A DNA stretch of 64,000 bases. Origin: Kutzneria kofuensis (GTDB lineage Bacteria > Actinomycetota > Actinomycetes > Mycobacteriales > Pseudonocardiaceae). A program made the position numbers and the translations under genes. Of the stretch, positions 35,822 to 46,875 are shown one piece after another (within the stretch, counting starts at the first letter, position 1; every line of letters starts with the position of its first letter). The notes beneath the pieces are model-generated. The model was not told the DNA's origin, ran no database searches, and worked only from the letters and a program-made list of their open reading frames with translations. The DNA is taken from assembly GCF_014203355.1 (NCBI RefSeq), contig NZ_JACHIR010000003.1, positions 496,001 through 560,000 of the forward strand, given 5' to 3'.

Positions 35822-36192
35822 ATGAGGTACCTGATCTTGATCCACAGCAACCCGCGGTCGCGGGCGCTGTGGGAGACGCTGACCGACGAGCAGCGGATGG
35901 AGTTCGGCCGCGGCTACATGCAGCTGACCGAGGAGCTGGCGGCCTCCGGCGAGCTGGTGGTGTCACAGGGGCTGACCGATCCGGCGCTGGCCAAGCGGGT
36001 GTGGGTGCAGGACGGCGAGACGATGTCCAGCGACGGGCCGTTCGCCGAGGTCAAGGAGTACCTGGCCGGCTTCTACCTGGTGGACTGCGAGTCCGAGGCG
36101 CGGGCGCTGGAGTGGGCGGCGAAGGCGCCGGACGCGCAGCTGGGCGGCCCGGTGGAGGTCCGGCCGATCCTCGACATGAGCACCCTGGACCT

Positions 36193-36196
<4 letters not shown>
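35822..36196 (+). CDS. YCII/DGPF-domain protein
   Basis: 124 residues from ATG 35822 (MRYLILIHSNPRSR). Dimeric alpha/beta barrel of the YCII family with the signature S-D-G-P-F-A-E-V-K-E-Y-L-A-G-F-Y (~70-86). Such DGPF proteins accompany ECF42 sigma factors and are part of their regulon. The stop overlaps the sigma-factor start as GTGA (36193-36196). Confidence 0.9.
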
Positions 36197-37410
<1,214 letters not shown>

Positions 37411-38352
37411 CCCGGTCCTGGTCGTTGACGAGCTCGAGGCCGACGATCCGGTCGTCCTCCACCTCGAACACGAACAGGCCCATGATCTCGCCCCGGTACA
37501 TCCACACCGCGCCGACGTTGCCGTCGATGAGGGCCGGCAGCGCGCCGCGGGCCCTGCCGGCGAACGCCGTGGCCACCTCGCGGGCGCCGGTCATGCGGGC
37601 CGACAGCAGCGGCGCGCCCTTGGCGTGGTTGGCGACGGACGCCGCGACCGTCGTCTCGTCGGCGCGCAACTCGACGTCCGGGGCGAGGACCGACAGCAGC
37701 GCGTCGAAGTTGCCGTCCCGCGAGGCGGCCAGGAAGGCGTCCACGACCTGACGCTGCCGGCCGAGGTCGGACTCCGGGCGGTCCGCGCCCTGGACCCGAC
37801 GCCGCGCCCGGCTGGCCAGCTGCCGGGTCGCCGCCGGCGTGCGGCCGACGATCGGCGCGATCTCGTCGAACGGCACCGCGAACAGGTCGTGCAGCACGAA
37901 CGCCAGCCGCTCGGCCGGGGCCAGGGTCTCCAGCACCACCAGCAGGGCCGGGCCGACCGAGTCCGCCAGCAACGCCTCCTGCTCGGGGCCGGCGACCGCC
38001 GCCTCCTGCCGCGGCGCCTCGTGCGATCCGAAGTCCTCAAGGGAGTCCTCACGCCGGGACTTGCGGGACCGCAGCATGTCCAGGCACACCCGGGCGGTCA
38101 CCGTGGTCAGCCAGCCGCCGAGGTTCTCCACCTCGCTGGTGTCGGCGCGGGACAGCCGCAGCCACGACTCCTGCACCGCGTCCTCGGCGTCGCTGGCCGA
38201 ACCGAGCATGCGGTAGGCCACCGAGCGCAGGTGGTCCCGATTGGCCTCGAACTGTCCGGCCAGCCATTCTTCGTTCACGGTCACATCCTCCGTCCGGGCT
38301 TCGTCATAGCAGTGACGGGCGGCAGGCGCCCGATGTGACCGAGGAGGAAACC

Positions 38353-38688
38353 ATGGCGATGATCCAGACCATCCTGTTCCCGGTGAAGGACGTGGAGAAG
38401 GCCAAGGCCGTCTACACCGCGCTGCTGGGCGCGGCCCCCAGCGTCGAGTCGCCGTACTACGTCGGCTTCGACAGCGAGGGCCAGCACATCGGCCTGGTGC
38501 CCAACGGCAGCACCAACGGCCCGGCCTGCTACCGGCACGTGGACGACCTGGAGGCCGGCCTGGACGCGCTGCTGAAGGCCGGCGCGACCATCGCGCAGGA
38601 GCCCAAGGAGGTCGGCAACGGCCGGACCGTGGCCAGCGTGCTCGACGTCGACGGCAACGAGATCGGTCTCATCCAGGACCGGCACTGA
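38353..38688 (+). CDS. VOC-family (glyoxalase-like) protein
   Basis: 111 residues from the ATG at 38353, nine bases after GAGGAGGAAA. One VOC unit pair: TILFPVKDVEKAKAVYTALLG and CYRHVDDLEAGLDALLKAG, ending DVDGNEIGLIQD. It is divergent from the ECF41 gene and may be its target. The 3' end overlaps the convergent HAD gene by 20 nt. Confidence 0.85.
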   Translation: MAMIQTILFPVKDVEKAKAVYTALLGAAPSVESPYYVGFDSEGQHIGLVPNGSTNGPACYRHVDDLEAGLDALLKAGATIAQEPKEVGNGRTVASVLDVDGNEIGLIQDRH

Positions 38689-39322
38689 CCGTGACCACGA
38701 GGCCGTCCGCGACGCGGTCGACCCGGCACGACGTGAGGTCCTCGACCACCGCGTCCGCCGTGAGCTCGGCCGCGTCGTGGGAGGTCGCGACGGCCAGCGT
38801 GCGGGCGCCGGCGGCGCGGCCGGCCCGCAGCCCGGCGGGGGCGTCCTCGACGACCAGGCAGTCCGCGATGTCGTGGCCGAGGGCCGCGGCCGCCTTGAGG
38901 TAGCCCTCGGGATCGGGCTTGCCGGCGCTCACGTCGTCGGCGGCGATCAGCACGTCCGGCACCGGCAGGCCGGCGGCGGCCAGCCGGGCGCGCATCAGCT
39001 CCTGCGAGCCGGAGGTCACCGCCGCCCACCGGTCCGCGGGCAGCTCGCTCAGCAGGGTCTTGGCCGCGGGCAGTGCGACGACGTCGTCGAGGTCGGCCAG
39101 CTCCATCCGGGCCAGCTCCCGCACCGCGGCGTCCCGTTCGGACGGTGGCAGCAGGTCGGCGATCGTGTCCTCGCTGCGCCGGCCGTGGCAGACCCGCAGG
39201 ATCGCGTCGGCGTCGCGACCGTGCTCGGCCGCCCACGCCCGCCACGTCCGCTCCACCACACCGGTCGAGTCCACGAGCGTGCCGTCGATGTCGAACAGGA
39301 TGGCCTGGACCTCGAACCGCAT
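38669..39322 (-). CDS. HAD-superfamily phosphatase/beta-phosphoglucomutase-like
   Basis: 217 residues from the ATG at 39322 (TGATG junction with the PPOX gene). Complete HAD motifs: I L-F-D-I-D-G-T-L-V-D (D11/D13), II AVTSGSQ, III SAGKPDPEGYLKAAAALG, IV CLVVEDAPAGLRAG. The alpha-helical cap of the sugar-phosphatase/beta-PGM branch is present. It probably dephosphorylates a small sugar phosphate. Confidence 0.9.
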   Translation of the reverse strand: MRFEVQAILFDIDGTLVDSTGVVERTWRAWAAEHGRDADAILRVCHGRRSEDTIADLLPPSERDAAVRELARMELADLDDVVALPAAKTLLSELPADRWAAVTSGSQELMRARLAAAGLPVPDVLIAADDVSAGKPDPEGYLKAAAALGHDIADCLVVEDAPAGLRAGRAAGARTLAVATSHDAAELTADAVVEDLTSCRVDRVADGLVVTVSAGPG

Positions 39323-39747
39323 CAGCTCGCCCACGGGCCCACGCCGCCGATGCGCTGCACCTTGTAGCGCACGATGAAACCGGGCCGGCGCTCCACCGGG
39401 AAGGTGGCGTCCGGTCCGATGTAGACCTTCGCCAGCCGGTCCAGCAGATCCCAGGCGCCGTCCGTCGGCTCGACGACCGCCTCGGCGCGCAGCACCGCGT
39501 TCTCGTCGAGGAACACGCCCGGCACCCTCGGCGCGTCGAAGGACAGCACCACCCGCGGGTCCCGCTCCATGTTCCGGATCTTGGCGCCGTAGTGCTGGTG
39601 GCCGCTGACCAGGTCGTCCCCGTCCAGGCCGATCCAGATCACCGAGACCTGCGGGCTGCCGTCGGCGTTCACCGTGCTCAGGTGGGCCATCGGTCCGCTG
39701 CTGATCAGGGCGCGCAGCGAATCGGGCAGCGTGATCGTTTCTGGCAC
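39322..39747 (-). CDS. PPOX-class F420-dependent oxidoreductase-like protein
   Basis: 141 residues. Split-barrel flavin/F420-binding fold: AHLSTVNADGSPQVSVIWIGLDGDDL then GAKIRNMERDPRVVLSF and a C-terminal YKVQRIGG. This is the Rv1155/PNPOx-like family that binds F420 (or FMN/biliverdin) in actinobacteria. First gene of a pair with the HAD gene. Role unknown. Confidence 0.87.
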   Translation of the reverse strand: MPETITLPDSLRALISSGPMAHLSTVNADGSPQVSVIWIGLDGDDLVSGHQHYGAKIRNMERDPRVVLSFDAPRVPGVFLDENAVLRAEAVVEPTDGAWDLLDRLAKVYIGPDATFPVERRPGFIVRYKVQRIGGVGPWAS

Positions 39748-39820
39748 GTCGCCACCGTACCAACCGGACGGCCGACCTTCGGCGGGATTGCCGGCGACGG
39801 CGAATGCTGACAGGGTGGGT

Positions 39821-39838
39821 CTGAAAGAAGTCTTTCAG
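39821..39838. promoter_or_regulatory. Palindromic ArsR-type operator
   Basis: CTGAAAGA-AG-TCTTTCAG, exact 8-bp arms around 2 nt, 14 nt before the start of the winged-helix regulator. A probable autoregulatory site that would also control the coupled MFS gene. Confidence 0.75.
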
Positions 39839-39852
39839 ATCTGGGGGCGGCG

Positions 39853-40440
39853 ATGGCCGAACTGCCGGCCCGGACACGGGTCCGGGACGTGGAACTGATG
39901 CGCGCGCTGGCGCATCCGCTGCGGTCGGCACTGCTGAACTACCTGATGGCGGTCGGCCCGCGCACGGCGAGCGAGTGCGCGGCGGCGGTGGACTCGACGG
40001 CGTCCAACTGCAGCTGGCACCTGCGGCAGCTGGGCACCTGGGGCCTGGTGGAGCGGGTGGAGGCCACCGACGGCCGGGAGCGCCCGTGGCGGGCCACCCA
40101 GGTCGGCCTGGACTTCGGCGATCTCGACGGCGACCTGGACGTCCGCGCCGCGCAGCTGGCGGCGGCCGGCACGAGCATCGGCGCCGACCGGGAGCTGACC
40201 GAACGCTTCCTGGACACCGCCGGCTCGCTGGATCCCGAGTGGCAGCGGGCGGCCACGTTCAGCACGTACTCGCTGCGGGTCTCCCCCGACGAGCTGGCCG
40301 CGCTGAACGCGGCGATCGACGCGCTGGTCCGCCCGTACGTGACGACGATCCGCACCGACGCCCCGGCGGACGCGCGGACCGTGCACGGCAGCTGGCGGTC
40401 GTTCCCGAGAATCGAGGCCGACGGAACGTTCAGCTCATGA
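39853..40440 (+). CDS. ArsR-like winged-helix transcriptional regulator
   Basis: 195 residues; GGGGGCGGCG precedes the ATG. N-terminal winged helix (HTH_20): LMRALAHPLRSALLNYLM, then ASECAAAVDSTASNCSWHLRQLGTWGLVERV (~15-75). The C-terminal ~100 residues form an uncharacterised helical domain. The stop overlaps the MFS start as ATGA (40437-40440). A typical efflux-repressor arrangement with the palindrome just upstream. Confidence 0.88.
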   Translation: MAELPARTRVRDVELMRALAHPLRSALLNYLMAVGPRTASECAAAVDSTASNCSWHLRQLGTWGLVERVEATDGRERPWRATQVGLDFGDLDGDLDVRAAQLAAAGTSIGADRELTERFLDTAGSLDPEWQRAATFSTYSLRVSPDELAALNAAIDALVRPYVTTIRTDAPADARTVHGSWRSFPRIEADGTFSS

Positions 40441-41603
40441 CGACCCTGCTGCGCCATGGGGCGTTCATGCGGCTATGGGTGTCCGGGCTGTTCGCGGAGA
40501 CCGCGGAGTGGATGCTGCAGGTCGCGCTCCCGGTGTACGTCTACCAGGCGACCGGGTCGGCGGGCTCGACGGCGCTGGTGATGGTGACCGGCATCCTGCC
40601 GATGCTGCTGGTCAGCCCGGCGGCCGGGGTGATCGCGGACAGGTTCGACCGGCGGCGGGTGCTGTACCTCGTATGCCTCGGGCAGGCGGCGGTGTCGGTA
40701 CCGCTGCTGTTCGGCAGTCACGAGGTACTGATCTACGTCGTGATGGCGGCACAGTCGGCGCTGGCGTCGCTGTTCGAGCCGACCCGCAACGCGCTGGTGC
40801 CGGCCCTGGTGGGCCCGGAGCGGCTGGCGTCGGCGAACGGGTTGATGGGCTTCAACAGCAGCATCTCCCGGCTCGCCGGCAGCTCGCTGGGCGGGCTCGT
40901 GCTGGGTGTGTGGGGCCTGGGCTGGGTGATCGTCGGCTACCTGGCGGCGCTGGTGATCGCCGCCCTGCTGCTCGTGCCCCGGTTCGGGGTGCACGTCGAG
41001 CCCGAACGGGCCAGCCCCGGCAGCTGGCTCGACGGCGTGAGGGCGTTCCGGGACCCGGAGCTGCGGGCGACCGGCGTGACGTTGGCGCTGATGTCCCTGG
41101 GACAGGGCATGTTCCTGGTCCTGTTCGTGGTGTTCGTGACCGGCCCGCTGCGCGGCGGCGACGCGGATGTCGGCCTGCTGCGCGGAATCCAGGCCGTCGG
41201 CGGGCTCGCCGCCGGGCTGCTGATCGCCGCCGTGGCCAACCGGATCAGCGCGGTGCGGATGATGGGACTGGGCATCCTCACGTTGGGCGTGTGCTCGGCG
41301 CTGATCTGGAACCTGCCGCACCTGACCATCGTGTTCTGGCTCTACGTAGTGCTTTTCGCCGCGGTCGGCGCGCCGGCGGTGGTGGCGAGCTCCGCCGCGC
41401 TGACGGCCGTGCAGCTGCGGGTCCCCGACGAGCAGGCCGGCCGCGTGCTCGCGACCGTGTTCGCCGGCATCGCCGGGCTGACCACGGTCGGCACGCTGCT
41501 CGCCGGCTTCCTGGTCGACGTGGTCGGGTTGGACGTCCTGTTGGACGTGCAGGCGGGAATGCTGGTGGCCGCCGGGATCGCGGCGCTGCTCAGGAGGAAG
41601 TAG
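40437..41603 (+). CDS. MFS transporter (MFS_3/enterobactin-exporter-like)
   Basis: 388 residues, about 11-12 hydrophobic helices. Motif A reads G-V-I-A-D-R-F-D-R-R-R-V (~65-76). The opening RHGAFMRLWVSGLFAETAEWM is characteristic of MFS_3 exporters. Probably effluxes a drug or siderophore under control of the coupled ArsR-like regulator. The 3' end overlaps the convergent integrase gene by 14 nt. Confidence 0.9.
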   Translation: MTTLLRHGAFMRLWVSGLFAETAEWMLQVALPVYVYQATGSAGSTALVMVTGILPMLLVSPAAGVIADRFDRRRVLYLVCLGQAAVSVPLLFGSHEVLIYVVMAAQSALASLFEPTRNALVPALVGPERLASANGLMGFNSSISRLAGSSLGGLVLGVWGLGWVIVGYLAALVIAALLLVPRFGVHVEPERASPGSWLDGVRAFRDPELRATGVTLALMSLGQGMFLVLFVVFVTGPLRGGDADVGLLRGIQAVGGLAAGLLIAAVANRISAVRMMGLGILTLGVCSALIWNLPHLTIVFWLYVVLFAAVGAPAVVASSAALTAVQLRVPDEQAGRVLATVFAGIAGLTTVGTLLAGFLVDVVGLDVLLDVQAGMLVAAGIAALLRRK

Positions 41604-42744
41604 CCAGCCAGCCACGGTGCAGCGCCGGGGCCAGCTCGTGTGCGGCGGAGTTGCGGACGTTGTCCTCGTCGTGCAGGTAGCCCTCGGTGGTGGCCAACGC
41701 CGCGTGGCCGAGGTCGCGCTGCACCTGCCTCGGCGGCACGCCCCGTTCCACGGCGTGCGTGGCGTAGGAGTGGCGGGCCGAGTGCGGGTGGATGGTGTCG
41801 CGCAGCGGGCCCAGGTGGGTGGCGATGAACTCCGCCTCCGGTGTGGCCATCAGGTCCCGCAGCCATTGCTGGCGCGGCGTCTCGGTGAACGTCCGGCACA
41901 GCCTCGTGAGCACGGCCTGCAGGTGCGAGGCGTGGACGCGCCGGCCGGTGCTGGTGACGAAGATCGGCCGGACGGCGGCGTTGACCTGGCCCGGCAGCGC
42001 CGGCACCGCAGGTTCGGCACGGACGCGCAGGTAGTCCTCCAACGCGTCGGCGACCGGCGGGGCGAGGGCGACTTCGCGATCCTTGCCGCCCTTGCCGTGC
42101 ACTCGGAGGATGCCGATGTCGTGCGCGGCGGCGCGGCGGTAGTCGTCCAGGTTCACGCCGACGAGTTCGTCCGCGCGGACCCCGGTGCCGACCAGGATCT
42201 CGATCATGGCCCGATCACGGACGCCGTCCCGGCGGTGCTCGGCCAGCAGGTAGGCCGCCATCAGCAGGGCCCGGCAGGCCTGGAACGACCAGCGTTTCGT
42301 CGTCGACGGCGTGCCGGCGGGCTTGTTCAGGTGCTGGGCCCGCCGGTCCACAAGGGACACCGGGTTCTGCGTGGCGAGGCCCTCCCGCAGCAGGTACTTG
42401 GCGTAGAACGCCGACACCGCCGACAACATCCGGCCGCGGGTGGCGTCGCTGTAGCCGGCGCCGGCGAGTTCGTCCAGCCAGCGCTCCACGTGCTCGACCC
42501 GGACGTCGGCGAACCGGAAACCGTTGGCGCCGCACCAGTTCAGCCATTCCAGGCCGGTGGGCTCGGCCCGCCTGCGGCCCCGCCGGCGGCTCGGGTCCGG
42601 CGGGGTGTAGCCGGGCACCCAGTCCAGGGGGATGCCCAGGTCGGTCGCGTAGGCGAGGCGGGTGTTGACGGAGGCGTAGATCCGCAGGAACTCCCGCAGG
42701 CGCTCGCGGGCGGTCTTGTCCTCACCGACCAGCGCCAGCGTCAC
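41590..42744 (-). CDS. Tyrosine recombinase / phage-type integrase
   Basis: 384 residues. N-terminal SAM-like core-binding domain (~1-165) and catalytic domain with Arg in GTGVRADELVGV, Lys in VHGKGGKDREV, H-x-x-R in HPHSARHSYATHA, His in LGHAALATTEGYLH and Tyr in the same segment (~362). All catalytic residues are therefore present. No excisionase, phage structural gene, direct repeat or tRNA end was seen close by, so it is a solitary integrase, perhaps a relic of an integrated element. It overlaps the MFS gene tail. Confidence 0.92.
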   Translation of the reverse strand: MTLALVGEDKTARERLREFLRIYASVNTRLAYATDLGIPLDWVPGYTPPDPSRRRGRRRAEPTGLEWLNWCGANGFRFADVRVEHVERWLDELAGAGYSDATRGRMLSAVSAFYAKYLLREGLATQNPVSLVDRRAQHLNKPAGTPSTTKRWSFQACRALLMAAYLLAEHRRDGVRDRAMIEILVGTGVRADELVGVNLDDYRRAAAHDIGILRVHGKGGKDREVALAPPVADALEDYLRVRAEPAVPALPGQVNAAVRPIFVTSTGRRVHASHLQAVLTRLCRTFTETPRQQWLRDLMATPEAEFIATHLGPLRDTIHPHSARHSYATHAVERGVPPRQVQRDLGHAALATTEGYLHDEDNVRNSAAHELAPALHRGWLATSS

Positions 42745-42788
42745 GCCTCGACTCCTCTCAGGATGATCAAGGCGAGTCTGCCATGCCA

Positions 42789-42827
42789 GCCGCTCATCGA
42801 GGCCGGGACCTGGTCTCGATGAGCGGC
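42789..42827. terminator. Hairpin between hydrolase and integrase
   Basis: 13-bp perfect arms GCCGCTCATCGAG / CTCGATGAGCGGC with a 13-nt spacer, 50 nt past the alpha/beta-hydrolase stop and 45 nt before the integrase start. Terminator is the simplest reading; a recombinase-binding site is a possible alternative. Confidence 0.6.
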
Positions 42828-42876
42828 ATCCTGGTCGACAGCTCCTACCGCCTGCTGCCGGCCTGGCGGGCTGGCC

Positions 42877-43608
42877 TCACTTCAGGTGCCGGGCGAAGAA
42901 CCGGTTCCCGTCCTCCCCCGCGAACAGCGGGACGCCGGTGTGCCCGCCCATGTTGGCCTGCAACGTCTTCTCCTTGGAACCGAAGGCGTCGAACAGGTCG
43001 AGGGCCAGCTGCCGGTCGTTTCCCTCGTCGTCCCACTGCAGCAGGACCAGCAGCGGAATGGTGACCTGCCGGGCCTCCTCGAGCATGGCGCGGGGCACGA
43101 AACTCCCGGCGAACAGAAGGGCGGCCGAGATGCGCGGCTCGACCACCGCCAGCCGGAGGCCGATGCCGATCACCCCTCCCGCGTACCCGACCGGGCCGCC
43201 GATCTCGGGGAGCGTCAGGAGGGCGTCCAGGGTGGCCTGCCATTCCGGGACCGCCTTGTCGACCAGCGGGAGGATGAGCCGGCAGACGATCTCGTCGTCG
43301 ACCGGGTCGCCGGCTTCCAGCGCCCGGCGCAGGTCGGCGCGGGCCTGCTCGGCGGCGGCGTCACGGGGCCGGTCGCCGCTCCCGGGGAGCTCGATGGTGG
43401 CCGTGGCGTAGCCCTGCGCCGCGGAGTGCTGGGCCCGGGCCGCCAGTCGGGGGTACATCTTGGACAGTCCGCCGGGGTGGCCGAGCAGGATCAGCGGGGC
43501 CGGTGCGGATGCGGTTCCGGGCGTCCACAGGATGCCGGGGATCTCGCCGAGGGTGAATTCGCGTTCGAGGACGTTGTCGTCGAGGCGCTGTTCGGAAGTG
43601 AATCGCAC
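42877..43608 (-). CDS. Alpha/beta-hydrolase fold protein lacking the nucleophile serine
   Basis: 243 residues. The fold is recognisable: LILLGHPGG oxyanion region, long cap, VPLLVLLQWDDEGND (acid residue strand) and GGHTGVP (His). The nucleophile elbow reads G141-Y-A143-G-G, with Ala where G-x-S-x-G has Ser; codon GCG is unambiguous. It may be catalytically dead or use other chemistry. Upstream, CGGGAGTGC (43621-43629) and GCGCTCCCG (43639-43647) form a near-palindrome in the leader. Divergent from enolase by 312 bp. Confidence 0.8.
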   Translation of the reverse strand: MRFTSEQRLDDNVLEREFTLGEIPGILWTPGTASAPAPLILLGHPGGLSKMYPRLAARAQHSAAQGYATATIELPGSGDRPRDAAAEQARADLRRALEAGDPVDDEIVCRLILPLVDKAVPEWQATLDALLTLPEIGGPVGYAGGVIGIGLRLAVVEPRISAALLFAGSFVPRAMLEEARQVTIPLLVLLQWDDEGNDRQLALDLFDAFGSKEKTLQANMGGHTGVPLFAGEDGNRFFARHLK

Positions 43609-45204
<1,596 letters not shown>

Positions 45205-45207
45205 GAC

Positions 45208-45250
45208 CGTCGGGTCGGGTGTGCGCCGGCGGTCCACACCCGACCCGACG
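45208..45250 (+). terminator. Enolase terminator
   Basis: 16-bp perfect stem (CGTCGGGTCGGGTGTG and its complement) with an 11-nt loop, starting 4 nt after the enolase stop. Confidence 0.9.
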
Positions 45251-45448
45251 CACGGGCATGGAGGTTGACGGAGCCGGTGGGCGACGGCAGGATGACAACC
45301 CGCGTGGCCTACGCCGAACCTCCTGCGACCGTCCCCGGCACGGTCTCCCATCGGAGGCAAAGGGACCATGGTCTCAGGTCGCTGTCGCAGCCCGATCGCC
45401 TCGGGCGAGGTTGCCGGGGAACCGTCGCTCCAGGCGTGGAAGGCCGCG

Positions 45449-46465
45449 ATGACAGCCCGCAGGAACTTCAAGCGCCAGGTGCGCGCTCGTGCCGCCAAGA
45501 CCGGCGAGTCCTACACATCTGCCCTCCGGCACTTCCGTCCGACTCCCTCAGGAGAGGTCATGCCGGAAGCGAACACCCTCAAGAGCGTGCGGCTCGCCGT
45601 CGCGCAGACTCCCGCGCGCGAAGACCCCCGAGATGTGGACGCGCTGCGCGAAAGCGGCCGTCAGGTCCGGGCACTGATGCGTGAGGCCAGTGCCCGGGAC
45701 GCGAGGATCGTGCACTTCCCGGAAGGCGCGATCTGCTTTCCGAACAAGCTCATCATGTCCGTCGACGGCCCGGACACGGTCGGGCCGGCGGACTGGGACC
45801 GGTACCAGTGGGCGGTCGCGCAAGCGGAGTTGGCTGCGATCGCCGAGCTGGCACGCGAGTTGCGGCTGTGGACGGTGATCGCCGCGGTGCACCGCTTGAC
45901 CGAGCCCAACCGCCCGCACAACAGTCTCTACGTCCTCTCCGATCGCGGCGAGGTTGTCACGCGATACGACGAGCGCCTGCTGTCGAACACGAAGGTCTCG
46001 TACATGTACTCGCCGGGTCTCGCACCGGTGACCTTCGACCTGCAGGGTATGCGCTTCGGCTGCCTGCTCGGCATAGAGATCCACTACCCGGAACTGTTCG
46101 CCGAGTACGAGACGCTGGACGTCGACTGCGTCCTGTTCTCCACGACCGGAGTCTCCCCGGGCAACGCCGCCGTTCAGGCTCAAGGGCACGCCGCGAGCAA
46201 CAGCTACTGGGTCAGCTTCTCGGTGCCGACGCAGCACGGCGCCACCGCGCCGTCCGGGGTCATCGCCCCCAACGGTGATTGGCTTGGGCGATGCCCCGCA
46301 GACGGGTCACCGTCGGTCGCGGTCGTGGACCTCGACGACCGGTCCGAGGCCGCTGCCGAATCAGTGGTCTACGCGCGTCCCTGGCGTCGTAAGTCGCGCG
46401 GGGGCATCTACACCGGGCACCAGGTGGCCGACCAACGCAGCGAAGACCGTACTGCGGCGTTCTAG
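45449..46465 (+). CDS. Nitrilase/CN-hydrolase-fold protein without catalytic Cys and Lys
   Basis: 338 residues from ATG 45449; ATG 45560 (with AGGAGAGG) would give only the nitrilase part, and ATG 45368 a 365-residue form. Residues 1-37 (MTARRNFKRQVRARAAKTGE..) form a small basic helical module. The CN-hydrolase fold follows: E92 in FPEGAICFP is kept, but the Lys position in Y-D-E-R-L-L is Glu175, and the Cys position in F-G-C-L-L-G-I-E-I-H-Y-P-E is Gly208. With two of the E-K-C triad changed, amidase activity is doubtful; a binding or scaffold role is possible. Follows enolase by 244 bp as its own unit. Confidence 0.75.
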   Translation: MTARRNFKRQVRARAAKTGESYTSALRHFRPTPSGEVMPEANTLKSVRLAVAQTPAREDPRDVDALRESGRQVRALMREASARDARIVHFPEGAICFPNKLIMSVDGPDTVGPADWDRYQWAVAQAELAAIAELARELRLWTVIAAVHRLTEPNRPHNSLYVLSDRGEVVTRYDERLLSNTKVSYMYSPGLAPVTFDLQGMRFGCLLGIEIHYPELFAEYETLDVDCVLFSTTGVSPGNAAVQAQGHAASNSYWVSFSVPTQHGATAPSGVIAPNGDWLGRCPADGSPSVAVVDLDDRSEAAAESVVYARPWRRKSRGGIYTGHQVADQRSEDRTAAF

Positions 46466-46482
46466 CGTAGAGAACCGACGGG

Positions 46483-46513
46483 CGCGCGGCGCGGATGGCC
46501 CCCACGCCGCGCG
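46483..46513 (+). terminator. GC-rich hairpin after nitrilase-fold gene
   Basis: 9-bp stem CGCGCGGCG / CGCCGCGCG with a 13-nt loop, 18 nt after the stop codon. Confidence 0.55.
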
Positions 46514-46553
46514 ACCGCAAACCGGTCGAGCGACTCCAGAAGGCGAAGGTCGG

Positions 46554-46757
46554 TCATGCCGACTGGTGAGGTTGCGTATTCGACAGTGGGTGCGCACCTC
46601 GCCGTCCGCCGTTGACGTACGACATCACGACCATACGGCGACCCGCTCTCCGACTCCTTCGCCCGACCTCTTCCGCGCCCTCCAGTTTCGTCACCGTGAC
46701 GATCGCGGGCCTGGTGACGGCCTTCAGCCCCGCCGCAAAGGCCTGTTCGTAGTTCAT
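46554..46757 (-). CDS. Possible small hypothetical protein
   Basis: 67 codons beginning MNYEQAFAAGLKAVTRPAIV. Third-position GC is high in the first 30 codons, which favours coding, and a distinctly AT-rich stretch (46757-46800, including CTTAT-N4-ATAAG) lies directly upstream like a promoter. No clear ribosome site and no recognised family; the Arg-rich second half (RRSRRAGRRM) reads poorly. It might be a remnant. Divergent from the coiled-coil gene. Confidence 0.3.
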   Translation of the reverse strand: MNYEQAFAAGLKAVTRPAIVTVTKLEGAEEVGRRSRRAGRRMVVMSYVNGGRRGAHPLSNTQPHQSA

Positions 46758-46837
46758 ATCAATAATCTTGCTTATCCATATAAGTCACCTCACCCCGCCC
46801 GGTCGTATGGTTTGGGTTTGATAAGTCGAACCACGCA

Positions 46838-46868
46838 GTTTCAGTTCTGAAACCTATTGCTGTAGGGT
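46838..46868 (+). promoter_or_regulatory. Palindrome and candidate -10 of a leaderless promoter
   Basis: GTTTCAG-TT-CTGAAAC (46838-46853) is an exact palindrome over the -35 position; TAGGGT (46863-46868) is a plausible -10 hexamer seven bases before the GTG at 46876. No Shine-Dalgarno is visible, so the mRNA may start at the GTG itself. The palindrome would place a repressor across the -35 element. Confidence 0.5.
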
Positions 46869-46875
46869 CTCCAAT

